Of a stretch of 64,000 nucleotides of DNA, positions 8,450-17,688 are shown one piece after another. Within the stretch, counting starts at the first letter, position 1; every line of letters begins with the position of its first letter. The stretch lies in the NCBI GenBank assembly GCA_963849115.1, contig CAWKGK010000001.1, positions 248,001-312,000 on the forward strand. The letters run 5' to 3'. The notes beneath the pieces were generated by a model. That model worked only from the letters and a program-made list of their open reading frames with translations. It was not told the DNA's origin and did not search any database. Source of the DNA: JACDAL01 sp963849115 (GTDB taxonomy: Bacteria > Actinomycetota > CADDZG01 > WHSQ01). The translations under genes and the position numbers were made by a program.

Positions 8450-9535
8450 CTAAGCTCGGCCCCCGTCGGCGCGCAGCACAGCTACCCGGTCGACCACGCC
8501 GACCATGCGGTCGCCGTCCATGACCCGCACCGGCTTCGGGTTGTCCGCAACCAGCGCCACGACATCTCGCACGACTTCATCCACCGGTGCCGTCGGCCCT
8601 GAGAGGTCGTCGGCGTCGGTGGGATCCCGCATGATCCAGCGAAGCGTAAGAACTTGACTGCGAGCTACGTCCTGCACGAAATTGCGGACGTAGTCATCGG
8701 CCGGCGAACCGACGAGGTCCTCGGGACTTCCCTGCTGCACAACACCCCCGTCGCGCATGATCATGATGCGGTCGCCGAGCCGGAGTGCCTCGGACAGGTC
8801 GTGCGTGATGAACACCATCGTCTTGCCGGTCTCCTTCTGGAGCCGGATAACCTCGTTCTGCATGTCGCGGCGGATGAGTGGATCGAGAGCACTAAAGGGC
8901 TCGTCGAAGATCATCACCTCGGGATCCACGGCGAACGCACGGGCCAGACCCACTCGCTGCTGCATGCCTCCGGAGAGCTGATCGGGAAAATGGTTCTCGA
9001 ACCCGTCGAGCCCCACAAGCTCGACCATCTTGCGGGCTCGATCCAGGCGCTGCTCCTTGGGCTTCTGCTGGATCTCGAGACCGAAACCGATGTTGTCGAC
9101 CACCCTGCGGTGTGCCAAGAGGCCGAAGTGCTGGAAAACCATCGCCACCGTCCCGCGGCGCAAGCTGCGCAGACCGGCGGTATCGGCGGCCATAACGTCG
9201 TGCCCTGCGATGCGGATCTCGCCGGCGGTGGGCTCGATCAGCCGGATCAAGACTCGCGCCAGGGTGGACTTGCCGGAGCCGGACAATCCCATGACGACGA
9301 AGACCTCACCGGGCCACACGTCGAAGTCCACGTCTCGCACCGCGGCGATGCAGCCTGTGCTTTTCCGCAGCTCCGCTCGCGGCAGCTTGGCGGCCTCGGT
9401 CCCGATGATCTTCTCGGCTTCGGCCTGGGGCCCGAAGATCTTCCACACCCCTCGAGCCGAGATGACCGGGTCGCTCGCGCGCTCAGAGGGGGCCGCGCTG
9501 CGACCCTCATCCTGAACGACGCCGGCCTCGCTCAC
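8450..9535 (-). CDS. Glycine-betaine/proline-type ABC transporter ATPase with CBS-like tail
   Basis: 361 residues from GTG 9535, which has GGGGGAGGG just upstream. The nucleotide-binding domain has Walker A GLSGSGKST, the QuatPP-family Q loop VFQHFGLL, signature LSGGMQQRVGLARA and Walker B VMIFDEPFSALDP, followed by the switch histidine in ITHDLSEAL. The 50-residue insert before Walker A and the phrase SGGMQQRVGLARAFA are hallmarks of ProV/OpuAA. The C-terminal 80 residues resemble a single degenerate CBS module, the ionic-strength sensor in OpuA-type importers. It is the first gene of the importer operon. This is the only importer component with no frameshift. Confidence 0.9.
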   Translation of the reverse strand: MSEAGVVQDEGRSAAPSERASDPVISARGVWKIFGPQAEAEKIIGTEAAKLPRAELRKSTGCIAAVRDVDFDVWPGEVFVVMGLSGSGKSTLARVLIRLIEPTAGEIRIAGHDVMAADTAGLRSLRRGTVAMVFQHFGLLAHRRVVDNIGFGLEIQQKPKEQRLDRARKMVELVGLDGFENHFPDQLSGGMQQRVGLARAFAVDPEVMIFDEPFSALDPLIRRDMQNEVIRLQKETGKTMVFITHDLSEALRLGDRIMIMRDGGVVQQGSPEDLVGSPADDYVRNFVQDVARSQVLTLRWIMRDPTDADDLSGPTAPVDEVVRDVVALVADNPKPVRVMDGDRMVGVVDRVAVLRADGGRA

Positions 9536-9741
9536 ACCGGCCCTCCCCCGATAGCCATTGGCAACCTCAACCGTAACCCGCGCCCGAACCAGCGCGTGCC
9601 AACGAGGCGGGGCCGCCGAGCACATCCTGAGCCGGTCCCCTTTGCTGGCCGGCCTAATGTCGTCCCCAAGTTCCGTCGGTCCAGCGGAGTCGGACCTGCT
9701 TCATCCATCTTGTGCATCGATCCTGGTTGGAGAAGGCACAT

Positions 9742-10743
9742 TCAGGCCCGCCCAGACGACACTCCAGGCGAGCTCATCCTGACGCGCGGATCGATGGTGC
9801 AGTACAGAACGTCGACCGCCAAATTGATCACTATGATCATCACCGAGAAGAGCAGGACGACTCCGGCCATTACCGGAAAGTCATAGAAGTTGCGCGCATC
9901 CAGCAACAGGCTGCCCAACCCTGGAATGCGGAAGATGCGCTCGATGATCACGCTGCCGCCTGCCAGCAGGCTCAGGTCGAGCCCGTACATAGTTACGATT
10001 GGAGTCAGGCTTCCACGCAGCTCATGTCTCATCACCCCCGAGCGAGACAGGCCCTTGGCCACAGAAGTCCTGATGTAGTCTTCCGCCTTGACCTCCAGCA
10101 CCCTGCTCCGAATCATGCGCGCATACACGGCGACCAGGGGCAACGCCAGGCAAATCCATGGCAGCCACATTGCCTCCAGCCATTCCAGAAAGCCCTGGGA
10201 GAGGGGCACATAGCGGTTGCCCGCGTAGATCCCGGTTGTGTTGAGGATCGCGGACAGAGCCATCAGGGCCACAAAGAAGACCGGGAGCGACAGCGCCGCG
10301 AGAGACAGCCCCATGAGGACCCGATCAGTCGTACTCCCGCGGCGGTTGGCGGAGACCGTCCCGACTACCGCTCCCGCCAAGACCCACAGCACCGAAGCTC
10401 CCAGCGCGATCGACAACGACGGGCCGAGGGCCGGAAGAACGATGCTGGACACCGGTGCGTTGGCGGCAAAGGAATAGCCTAGGTTTCCTTGCGCCAGGTT
10501 CGAGACATAGTTGAGATATTGGACCGGGACCGGCCGATCGAGTTTCAAACGCTGCTCGATCGCCCGCATCTCTGGGACCTGCGCCCTGCGACCTGCCAGC
10601 AGGACTGCGACCGGGCTGACCCCTCGGAATTCCCGACGGCCCCCGCCTCCGGGAACGACGAAAAAGATCACGAACACTACTGTGACCACGAGCACAAGAG
10701 TGATTGCAGCCCACAGCAGCCGGGCGATGACGTAGGGAATCAC
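9742..10743 (-). CDS. Orphan DppB-type ABC transporter permease
   Basis: 333 residues with six predicted membrane helices and the DppB/OppB inner-membrane component layout: N-terminal helix, a periplasmic loop with EQRLKLDRPVPVQYLNYV, then the EAA-like loop DYIRTSVAKGLSRSGVMRHE near residue 230 and the IIERIFRIPGLGSLLLDA motif. No matching DppC, ATPase or binding protein is beside it: the gene to its left is the betaine ATPase and to its right is the M24 peptidase, 122 bases away on the same strand. It could be the last gene of the catabolic operon or a leftover of a second transporter whose other parts are elsewhere. Confidence 0.85.
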   Translation of the reverse strand: MIPYVIARLLWAAITLVLVVTVVFVIFFVVPGGGGRREFRGVSPVAVLLAGRRAQVPEMRAIEQRLKLDRPVPVQYLNYVSNLAQGNLGYSFAANAPVSSIVLPALGPSLSIALGASVLWVLAGAVVGTVSANRRGSTTDRVLMGLSLAALSLPVFFVALMALSAILNTTGIYAGNRYVPLSQGFLEWLEAMWLPWICLALPLVAVYARMIRSRVLEVKAEDYIRTSVAKGLSRSGVMRHELRGSLTPIVTMYGLDLSLLAGGSVIIERIFRIPGLGSLLLDARNFYDFPVMAGVVLLFSVMIIVINLAVDVLYCTIDPRVRMSSPGVSSGRA

Positions 10744-10865
10744 GAGGGGACGCTACTACAAGCGTAGTACCGATGCCGAGCAGGGGTGCCTGGGTACTTT
10801 GCTGCTCTACCCACACCGTACGTGGGCAGGGATGCAAAGGTGCTGTGGAGCACGGAGGCTGCTCT

Positions 10866-11924
10866 CTACAGCTCCAGTGAATGGTTGCTGAGGGTCGTGC
10901 AGCCGTCTTCGGTCACCACCACCACCTGTTCGAGTCGCACTCCCTCGGCATCGTCGTAGACGCCGGGCTCCAGTGCCAGCACCATGCCCGGCTCGAGCCG
11001 GGTCCTCCCCCCCGGGACAATGCGCGGCTCCTCATGCCAGGAGGTTCCGAGACCGTGCCCTGAGTGGTGGGGGTAGTCGAGGCCTTTTCTCATGAGCTCA
11101 TCGAGGTCGCCCGCGACTACTCCGGGCCGTACAGCTTCGATCCCACGTTCGAGCGCATCTGCGGCGGCGCGGTGCTTGGAGCGGGCGCTCGCAGCCGGCT
11201 CCCCCACGGCCAAAGTCGCGCACGAGTCGCCCCAATAACCCTTCAGACGCGGGACGAGGTCGCAGATGACGAGGTCTCCGTCGGCCAGAACGCGCGGCCC
11301 CGGCGCTCCGCCTGTGGCGGCAGTGCGGGGACCGCTCGCAAGGTCGGCGAGCAAAGGTATTCGGCCGCCGGCGGCGTGCTCCATGGCACCCCGGACCTGC
11401 GCCCACAACTCGATCTCCGAGATGCCGGGCTGCACATGGGTTCGCGCCTCTGCTTGCCCCACGTCACACAACGCGACGGCCGCTCGCAGGAGCCCTATTT
11501 CGTCGCGACCCTTCACGGCCCGTGCCGAGCGAAGCTCCGTGGTTGCATCGACGAGTGAAAGCCCACGTGCAAGCCCGCTGCTCAAGGCACCCGATTCGGT
11601 CGCCAGTCTGCGGCTCCCGGCCGCGTCCTGAAGAGCGCGGGAGGCCCGGCCCGCAAGATCCAGCTCCTCGATTGTGAATCCCACATAGAGGCAAGCCTCA
11701 CAATCCGGAGGAACCCTGGGACGGTCGTCCTCCGAAACGACGAGAACCGGTGGCCCGTCCGGCGTCACGACCGCCAGGGGAGGCAGCGCAAACGGGCTCG
11801 GCCCCGATTCGATATCCGCCTCGAAACCCGTAAGCCATGCCACCGTGCCGACGTCGGCCGCAAGCACGCCGTCGGTGCCGAGCCGCCGGGCCACCTCCAG
11901 GGCCCGGCCCCGGCGGGCCGTCAT
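10866..11924 (-). CDS. M24-family metallopeptidase (Xaa-Pro dipeptidase/creatinase-like)
   Basis: 352 residues. The N-terminal creatinase-like domain (1-140) is followed by the pita-bread catalytic domain. Metal ligands are visible as the Asp in VICDLVPRLKGYWGDSC, the His in YPHHSGHGLGTSWHEEP, and the Glu in LALEPGVY, with a final Glu in GVRLEQVVVV. The family hydrolyses Xaa-Pro peptides, creatine or related amide substrates. The ATG overlaps the stop of the dehydrogenase gene by four bases, making it the last coupled gene of the catabolic operon. The natural substrate is unknown; an amide-linked compound imported by the Dpp-like transporter is one possibility. Confidence 0.85.
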   Translation of the reverse strand: MTARRGRALEVARRLGTDGVLAADVGTVAWLTGFEADIESGPSPFALPPLAVVTPDGPPVLVVSEDDRPRVPPDCEACLYVGFTIEELDLAGRASRALQDAAGSRRLATESGALSSGLARGLSLVDATTELRSARAVKGRDEIGLLRAAVALCDVGQAEARTHVQPGISEIELWAQVRGAMEHAAGGRIPLLADLASGPRTAATGGAPGPRVLADGDLVICDLVPRLKGYWGDSCATLAVGEPAASARSKHRAAADALERGIEAVRPGVVAGDLDELMRKGLDYPHHSGHGLGTSWHEEPRIVPGGRTRLEPGMVLALEPGVYDDAEGVRLEQVVVVTEDGCTTLSNHSLEL

Positions 11925-12880
11925 CGCGTCGCCAAAAGGATCTTCGTTACAGAATCAGGTTCCTCGACAAGGCGCCGGAAGCCCTCAGCCCCCTCCGACA
12001 GATCCATCACCGTGAGCCAGTCGAGTGGCGGAGGGCTCTCGGCCAGGAACTGGAGCGCCTCCTCGAAATCCGCTCGGGTGTAGGCATAGTGGCCTCGCAC
12101 GGTGACCCCCCTTCGCACGAGATCGGCGGCCGGCATGGCTCCCTCCGCCTGTCCCAGACCCACGAGCGCCACCGTCCCCCCGGAACTCACTCCCCCGATT
12201 GCCGCCCGCCACGTCTGCTCGACCCCCACCGCATCGATGGCGAAGTCCGCCTCCCCCGGGCTGATTGCGCCGGTTTCTGAGAGCACTTCAGAGGCTCCGA
12301 ATTGCTCGGCCAGTGCCCGGCGCTCGGCGACCGGCTCGACACACACCACCTGCGCGCCGCGCTGAACGCAGAGGTGGACTGCCAGAAGACCGATGGGGCC
12401 GCCCCCGATCACCAGCACCGAATCCTGCGCCGCAATCCCATCGATACGCCAAGCCGATAGGGAGGTGGCAAGCGGCTCCACGAGGACCGCGACACGAGAC
12501 TCGAGGCCGTCCGGCAAAGGCAGCAAAGCATCCTCTCTCACGGCCACCCGCGTGGCGAAGACCCCAGGCAGATCCAGGCCGAGAAGATGCCGCCGTTCGC
12601 ACAGGTTTTCCCGTCCCTCCCGGCACCGGCGACAACGACCGCAGGTAACTAGCGGAAACACCGTGAAGCGGCCCGGAAGGTCCGCGACCGCCCCCACGGC
12701 TTCATGCCCCAGGATGAGCGGAGGATGCCGGGGGCCGGGATGTCCTCGATAGGCATGCAGATCGGACCCGCAGATCCCGGCAAGCTCGATCTCGAGGACG
12801 AGCTCTCCCTCTTTCGAAGGGGGATCGGGCAGATCCTCCAGATCTATCCTGGTGTCCCCGTGCCATACCAGTGCGCGCAC
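11921..12880 (-). CDS. Zinc-type medium-chain dehydrogenase
   Basis: 319 residues of the MDR superfamily. Catalytic zinc ligands are in AGICGSDLHAYRG and LGHEAVG; the structural zinc loop CGRCRRCREGRENLC has the four-cysteine pattern. The NAD(P)-binding motif is VIGGGPIGLLAVHL. It resembles sorbitol/threonine/L-idonate dehydrogenases and is somewhat short (about 340-350 is usual). It probably oxidises a secondary alcohol of a sugar or sugar acid, in line with the enolase-superfamily and KduD-like enzymes in the same operon. It is 41 bases after the enolase-superfamily gene and overlaps the M24 gene by four bases. Confidence 0.85.
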   Translation of the reverse strand: MRALVWHGDTRIDLEDLPDPPSKEGELVLEIELAGICGSDLHAYRGHPGPRHPPLILGHEAVGAVADLPGRFTVFPLVTCGRCRRCREGRENLCERRHLLGLDLPGVFATRVAVREDALLPLPDGLESRVAVLVEPLATSLSAWRIDGIAAQDSVLVIGGGPIGLLAVHLCVQRGAQVVCVEPVAERRALAEQFGASEVLSETGAISPGEADFAIDAVGVEQTWRAAIGGVSSGGTVALVGLGQAEGAMPAADLVRRGVTVRGHYAYTRADFEEALQFLAESPPPLDWLTVMDLSEGAEGFRRLVEEPDSVTKILLATR

Positions 12881-12921
12881 CTACATGCATCCCTTTTCGC
12901 GTAGGCCCCATTGCCATCCGC

Positions 12922-14082
12922 TCATACTGATACTCGATAGGTTCTCACAGCCTCTTCGACCAGCTCGATGCCGAGTCCCGGCTCCGTCGGCAGAGCAATC
13001 GTGCCCTTTTCGACATCAGGCTCTGGCCGAGTCAGCTCGGCCCGAAGCGGCGACGAGAACACCGCAGGCGACAGCATCTCGATGAAAGGGGCATTGGGAG
13101 TCGCAGCCTGAAAATGGAGCGAGGCGGCGGCGGTAATCCCCGTTTTCCAGAAGTGTGGAACGACGAGCGCTCCATGAAGCTCTGCGAGTTGAGCGATTCG
13201 TCGCAGCTCGGTCAGCCCGCCACAACGCCCGATATCTGGCTGGAGTACATCCACTCGTCCGCGCTCGAGCCATTCCTTGCATTCATGGACCGTAGCGGCC
13301 ATCTCGGCACCGCCCACGCGCGTCTCACATCGCGAGGCCAGCTTCGCATGTCCCACCAGATCGTCGTGTTGGAGCGTGGCTTCGGCAAAGTAAAGATTGC
13401 AGTCCTCCAACCGATTGAGCACCCATAGCGCGTCGCGCCAGTCTCGCCATCTGTAGCCAAAGTCGACCATCATGGTCGTACTGTCACCAAGAAGCCGTCG
13501 CCCCTCTCTGATGCAGCCGACCAGCTCGTGGTCGTCGATCAGGTCTCCGAAGAACACCTCCATCTTGACTGCCCGGAACCCGGCCCCGAGCGCCTTCTGC
13601 GACAACACCGAGATCACATCCATCATCTGATCGATTGTGCGTCCTGCGACGGCTCCAGGCCACAGGGTCGCGTAGGGTGACAACCGCTCTCTGCGTTGGC
13701 CTCCCAAGAGCTGATAGACCGGACGCCCGATCTGCTTGCCGGCCAGGTCGTGCAACGCCACGTCGACTGCCGAGAGCACGTGAATGCCCAGCCCCCGCCG
13801 TCCGTGCCACATGGTCTTCTCGTAGAGTTCGTGCCACAGCGCCTCGCGCTCGAACGGATCGCGCCCCAGCAGCATCGAGCGCAATCCTCGGCTCCAGGCG
13901 TGGACGTCGTCCATGAGAACGAGTCTGCTCGCAGCCTCGGCGGGAGCATCGGCCTCCCCTATCCCGGTGCGGTCTTCATTGTCTGTCACCCGGACAACAA
14001 GGGTTTCCGTCGAACTATCGAAATCCTCCCCATCGACTGCGGCGCGCAACGCGATCGTCTCGACTTCGGTGATCACGCTCAT
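12922..14082 (-). CDS. Enolase-superfamily protein (mandelate racemase / sugar-acid dehydratase group)
   Basis: 386 residues: N-terminal capping domain (1-125) and a TIM barrel. Likely active-site residues are the Lys in FRAVKMEVFFGD (usually K-x-K, here K-x-E), metal ligands Asp in MMVDFGYRW, Glu in YFAEATL and Glu in VGGAEM, and the His of VVPHFWKTG. The K-x-E variant departs from the classical muconate-lactonising pattern and is like some uncharacterised acid-sugar dehydratases. It would dehydrate an aldonate or aldarate to a 2-keto-3-deoxy acid. It overlaps the LacI gene by four bases (ATGA), so the two are coupled. The substrate is not readable. Confidence 0.85.
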   Translation of the reverse strand: MSVITEVETIALRAAVDGEDFDSSTETLVVRVTDNEDRTGIGEADAPAEAASRLVLMDDVHAWSRGLRSMLLGRDPFEREALWHELYEKTMWHGRRGLGIHVLSAVDVALHDLAGKQIGRPVYQLLGGQRRERLSPYATLWPGAVAGRTIDQMMDVISVLSQKALGAGFRAVKMEVFFGDLIDDHELVGCIREGRRLLGDSTTMMVDFGYRWRDWRDALWVLNRLEDCNLYFAEATLQHDDLVGHAKLASRCETRVGGAEMAATVHECKEWLERGRVDVLQPDIGRCGGLTELRRIAQLAELHGALVVPHFWKTGITAAASLHFQAATPNAPFIEMLSPAVFSSPLRAELTRPEPDVEKGTIALPTEPGLGIELVEEAVRTYRVSV

Positions 14083-15098
14083 GACGGAGGCGCAGTCGAG
14101 TTTCGCACGACGACTTCAGGCTTCTGTGCAACGGTGACGTCGCGCGGCTCATCTCCGGACAGTTGGGAGACCAGCGCTTCGACCGCGGCCGCTCCAAGCT
14201 CTGCAAGTGGCATGCGTATGGTCGTCAGTGGCGGCCGCATATAGTCCGCAAGCGGCATCTCGTCATAGGCAATGACCGATAGGTCATCGGGCAACCTGAG
14301 TCCCATTTCCCAAGCTGCATGAAAGACTCCAACTGCCTGGCTCAAGGTGCTGGCGTAGAGAGCCGTGAGCTCGGGATGATGTTTCAACAGCCGCCGCGCC
14401 GCATCCGCGCCGCCACTCTCTCCGAAGTCACCCTCGGCTACCTCGACCCGTAGGGAAAGCTCAGAGGCATGCTCGCGAAAGCCGTCCGCACGCCTGCGAG
14501 CGGTGTCGAGCTCGCGGGGCCCCGCTACGTGGCCGATCCGCCGGTGGCCAAGTGCTACGAGATGATCCAGAGCAGTTGCGCTCGCGCTCATCTCGTCCAT
14601 CACGACGTTCCGGCCGCTTCCCGCCACTGCCCGGTTCACGAACACATGTGGCAAACGCTGCAGGGACTGAGCGGAAAGGAGAGGGTGATCCGGCTGGGCA
14701 GACGCGATCATCAACCCATCGACTCTTCCGGCCTGAATCAACCGACTCGTGCTCTGCTCGGCCTGGCCGGGCTCGACGTCTTCAACCAGGAGCACGACGA
14801 AGTCGAGCTCCAGCGCTTGAGCGAAGGCGCCGCGAATAATGCGCACGTAGACGGGGTTGGTCAAGGGCGGGACCAGAAGGCCCAGCGCGCCGGTCTTCGC
14901 CCGCTTGAGCCCCCGCGCCGCGGCATGGGGACGGTAGTTGAGCTCACGGGCGGCCTCGATCACGCGGGCGCGCGTCTCAGGGCGGACAAGAAGAGTTGGA
15001 TCGCCGTTCAGCACTCGCGATGCGATCGACTTGGAAACGCCCGCGTTGCTCGCCACATCCTGCAGGCGGTGGCGCAAACCAACACCGGGCTGAGTCAC
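14079..15098 (-). CDS. LacI-family transcriptional regulator
   Basis: 339 residues. The N-terminal helix-turn-helix reads LQDVASNAGVSKSIASRVLN with the hinge helix HAAARGLKRAKTGALGLL, then a periplasmic-binding-like sensor domain with the C-terminal motif YDEMPLADYMRPPLTTIRMP. It is embedded in the operon, overlapping both neighbours by four bases, so it is probably autoregulated with the pathway. A palindromic candidate operator lies at 21970-21981 before the first gene. The helix segment is slightly unusual (SKSIASRVLN, typical SxxTVSRVLN). The inducer is presumably the transported compound or an intermediate. Confidence 0.9.
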   Translation of the reverse strand: MTQPGVGLRHRLQDVASNAGVSKSIASRVLNGDPTLLVRPETRARVIEAARELNYRPHAAARGLKRAKTGALGLLVPPLTNPVYVRIIRGAFAQALELDFVVLLVEDVEPGQAEQSTSRLIQAGRVDGLMIASAQPDHPLLSAQSLQRLPHVFVNRAVAGSGRNVVMDEMSASATALDHLVALGHRRIGHVAGPRELDTARRRADGFREHASELSLRVEVAEGDFGESGGADAARRLLKHHPELTALYASTLSQAVGVFHAAWEMGLRLPDDLSVIAYDEMPLADYMRPPLTTIRMPLAELGAAAVEALVSQLSGDEPRDVTVAQKPEVVVRNSTAPPS

Positions 15099-15886
15099 TT
15101 GGACCTCGCTTTGATATCCGGATGCGGCGGATAGGCGAAACAGCGTGCCGTCGCGCCTCCGTCTACAGTGACCAGCGCCCCAGTCATGAAACGGGAGTCA
15201 TCGGAAAGAAGAAAGTTGATGACCGCGGCCACCTCCTCCGGTTCCCCTATGCGGCCGAGAACGCTAAGGTCCCTCCACGACTGCAACATGCCCTCTCGGT
15301 CATCTGGATAGCCGTCGAGATAACGTTCGGCCATTGGTGTCATGATTGCTCCCGGGCGAACTCCATTGCAGCGAATCCCGGCGGGGCCGTAGTCGACGGC
15401 CACCTGCCTCGTGATTGCGTCGATCCCACCCTTCGTTGCCTCGTACCCGAGGGCATCGGGGAAGGCAACTATCGCTTCGATCGAAGAAACGTTCACGATC
15501 GCTCCCCCCCGGCCGGCGGAGAGAAAATTGGCGCACGCCACCGAGCATCCTAGGATCGAGCCCTTGAGGTTCACCGCAAGCAGCCGGTCGAGATCGGCTT
15601 CGTTCAAATCGTGGGCACGCGTCTCCGCCCACACTCCCGCTGCGTTGACCCACCCGGCCAGTGATCCCTGTGCTCGGGCAGCATCTGCGGCGCGCTCGTG
15701 CGTCGATCTTTCCACGACGTCACCGGCCACCGCCATAAAGCCCTCCGGCAGCGCTCGCACGACGGCCTCGAGCCCGGGAACATCCTGATCGACTCCGATC
15801 ACGACGAAATCCCTTTGGACAAGTCGCTCGGCCGTGGCCCGCCCTATGCCGGACGCTGCCCCCGTCACCACAACCACAGAGCTCAT
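15095..15886 (-). CDS. SDR-family oxidoreductase
   Basis: 263 residues, classical short-chain dehydrogenase: cofactor motif TGAASGIGRA, catalytic Ser in NVSSIEA and Tyr/Lys in YEATKGG, and the C-terminal TGALVTVDGG. The acidic residue in VIGVDQD after the second strand suggests NAD rather than NADP. It is coupled by four-base overlaps to the ABC ATPase gene before it and the LacI gene after it. The role is an oxidation or reduction step in the same sugar-like pathway; the substrate is unknown. Confidence 0.85.
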   Translation of the reverse strand: MSSVVVVTGAASGIGRATAERLVQRDFVVIGVDQDVPGLEAVVRALPEGFMAVAGDVVERSTHERAADAARAQGSLAGWVNAAGVWAETRAHDLNEADLDRLLAVNLKGSILGCSVACANFLSAGRGGAIVNVSSIEAIVAFPDALGYEATKGGIDAITRQVAVDYGPAGIRCNGVRPGAIMTPMAERYLDGYPDDREGMLQSWRDLSVLGRIGEPEEVAAVINFLLSDDSRFMTGALVTVDGGATARCFAYPPHPDIKARSK

Positions 15887-17688
15887 TCAACCTCCGATAG
15901 GTAAGAGAGAGAAGGCGAGCTCACCAGGCGGGGCGCAGCTGCCACTAGCCGGCGAGTGTAGTCATCCTGAGGATTGGACAGGACCGAGGCGACCGTCCCC
16001 TGTTCCCGAATCGATCCGGCCTCGAGAACCAGCATGCGATCCGCGATCGATGCCACCACTCCGAGGTTGTGAGTAATGAACAACAGAGCCAGCCCGAGCT
16101 GGGCCCGCAGCTCAGAGAGGAGTTCGAGCACGGCCGCCTGAACCGAAACATCTAATGCCGATGTGATCTCGTCGCAAATCACCAGGTCCGGATTGGCGGC
16201 AAGGGCGCGAGCTATCGCCACTCGCTGGCGTTCGCCTCCTGAAAGCTCGCCCGGAAAACTATCTCGGAGGCCGGGCGGGAGCCGCACCAATCCCAGAAGG
16301 CGGGTTGTCTCTTCTTCCGCCTCCCGCGCCGAGAGGTTCCGCAGGATCCTTGCCGGCCTTGCGATCGCATTGCCGACTCGGTGGCGCGGGTTCAGAGATT
16401 CGTTGGGATTCTGAAACACAATCTGAACTCGACGCCTCTCCTCTCGCGCCCGCTTCGCAGCCGCAGGAGCCAACGCGACCCCGTCCAGCATGACGCTCCC
16501 TGCCCTGGGTGGATGCAGACCGGCTATGCAGCGGGCCAGTGTCGTCTTTCCGCTACCGGACTCCCCCACGATCGCCAGGCATTCCCCGGGCGAGACAGCG
16601 AATGAAACGTCCCGGACTGCGACCACCGGGGACAGACGACCGCCGTACCCTGCCTCGAGCGAGACCACCTCCAAGAGCTCGCTGCCCCGCTCCCATGTCC
16701 TCGCTGCAAGAGGTTTCTCCAATTCAAGTAAAGGGGTTCGGTGCCACTCGAAACACCGAACCCGGTGATGGTTATCGATGTGGTCCAAGGGCGGCGCTTC
16801 GATCAGCGCGCGCGGCTCGGTTCGTTGCAAGCAGCGTGGTGCAAATGCACATCCCCGAGGTCGGTCATCGATGCCCACACTCACTCCCGGAATGCTCTGG
16901 GTTCGGCGCGGCCGGACCGGATCGGGCACAGACGACAGCAAACCGCGCGTATAGGGGTGACGAGGCCGTGACACCAGCTCGGTCGTAGGGCCTTCTTCGA
17001 CGATGCAGCCCGCATACATGACGGCAACTCGATCTGCGATGGACGACACCACGGCGAGATCGTGTGACACATACACTACGGCGACATTCTGCTCGGAGCG
17101 AAGCCGCCGGATCTCGTTCAGGATGCGAGCCTGGGTGACCACGTCGAGGCCCGTTGTTGGCTCGTCGAGCACGACGAGCTTCGCCCCGCATACAAGTGCA
17201 GTCGCGATCGCCACCCGTTGCTGCTGGCCCCCCGAGAGCTGATGTGGGAAGCGCCGCACGAACTCCCGCTCGGCGGGCAGGTTGACTCCTCTCAATGCGG
17301 CCATGACTCTGTCTTCAGTCTTCCCGCTCGCATCGTGAGCACGTAACATGTCACCCACCAGCTGTCCCACGCGCAGAGATGGATTCAGTGCAGCTCCGGG
17401 GTCCTGTGCTACGTAGGACACAAGGCGGCCGCGCAGCGAGCGAACGGATCGGTCGGCGCCTTCGGTCAAGGCCGAGCCCTCGACCTCTACCGTTCCGGAG
17501 GCAATGGAAACTCCTTGGCGGGCGAATCCCAGTAGCGCCAGCGCCGTGGTCGTCTTGCCACTCCCGGACTCCCCCACGATCCCCAGTACCTCCCCCGATC
17601 GGAGATCGAGATCGAGGTCCTCGACAATGGGCAATCCCGAGTCAAGCTCCACACGCAGGGCCCGTACAAGGAGAACAGGCTTGGTCAT
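15883..17688 (-). CDS. Fused dipeptide/oligosaccharide-type ABC ATPase (DppD-DppF in one chain)
   Basis: 601 residues from ATG 17688 (overlapping the DppC stop). There are two complete nucleotide-binding domains. The first has Walker A GESGSGKTTTALALLG, signature LSGGQQQRVAIA and Walker B LVVLDEPTTGLD; it ends in the oligopeptide-type CxxRCLQRTEP cysteine cluster. The second has GESGSGKTTLARCIAG, LSGGERQRVAIA and LVICDEITSALD. The linker spans roughly residues 270-310. The protein powers the DppBC permease in the same operon. Normally these are two proteins; fused forms are known in actinobacteria and rhizobia. A long open extension upstream of 17688 is antisense-like overlap with DppC and is not coding. 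Confidence 0.9.
   Translation of the reverse strand: MTKPVLLVRALRVELDSGLPIVEDLDLDLRSGEVLGIVGESGSGKTTTALALLGFARQGVSIASGTVEVEGSALTEGADRSVRSLRGRLVSYVAQDPGAALNPSLRVGQLVGDMLRAHDASGKTEDRVMAALRGVNLPAEREFVRRFPHQLSGGQQQRVAIATALVCGAKLVVLDEPTTGLDVVTQARILNEIRRLRSEQNVAVVYVSHDLAVVSSIADRVAVMYAGCIVEEGPTTELVSRPRHPYTRGLLSSVPDPVRPRRTQSIPGVSVGIDDRPRGCAFAPRCLQRTEPRALIEAPPLDHIDNHHRVRCFEWHRTPLLELEKPLAARTWERGSELLEVVSLEAGYGGRLSPVVAVRDVSFAVSPGECLAIVGESGSGKTTLARCIAGLHPPRAGSVMLDGVALAPAAAKRAREERRRVQIVFQNPNESLNPRHRVGNAIARPARILRNLSAREAEEETTRLLGLVRLPPGLRDSFPGELSGGERQRVAIARALAANPDLVICDEITSALDVSVQAAVLELLSELRAQLGLALLFITHNLGVVASIADRMLVLEAGSIREQGTVASVLSNPQDDYTRRLVAAAPRLVSSPSLSYLSEVE

Noticed and set aside
8654..9886. Long open frame (410 codons) on the plus strand
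   Set aside because: It is antisense to the betaine ATPase, whose Walker motifs are intact; the frame has atypical residue composition and no domain.
10795..10835. Hairpin CCCAC...GTGGG in the gap between M24 and orphan DppB
   Set aside because: The stem is short and lacks a T run, so it is not a convincing terminator or operator.
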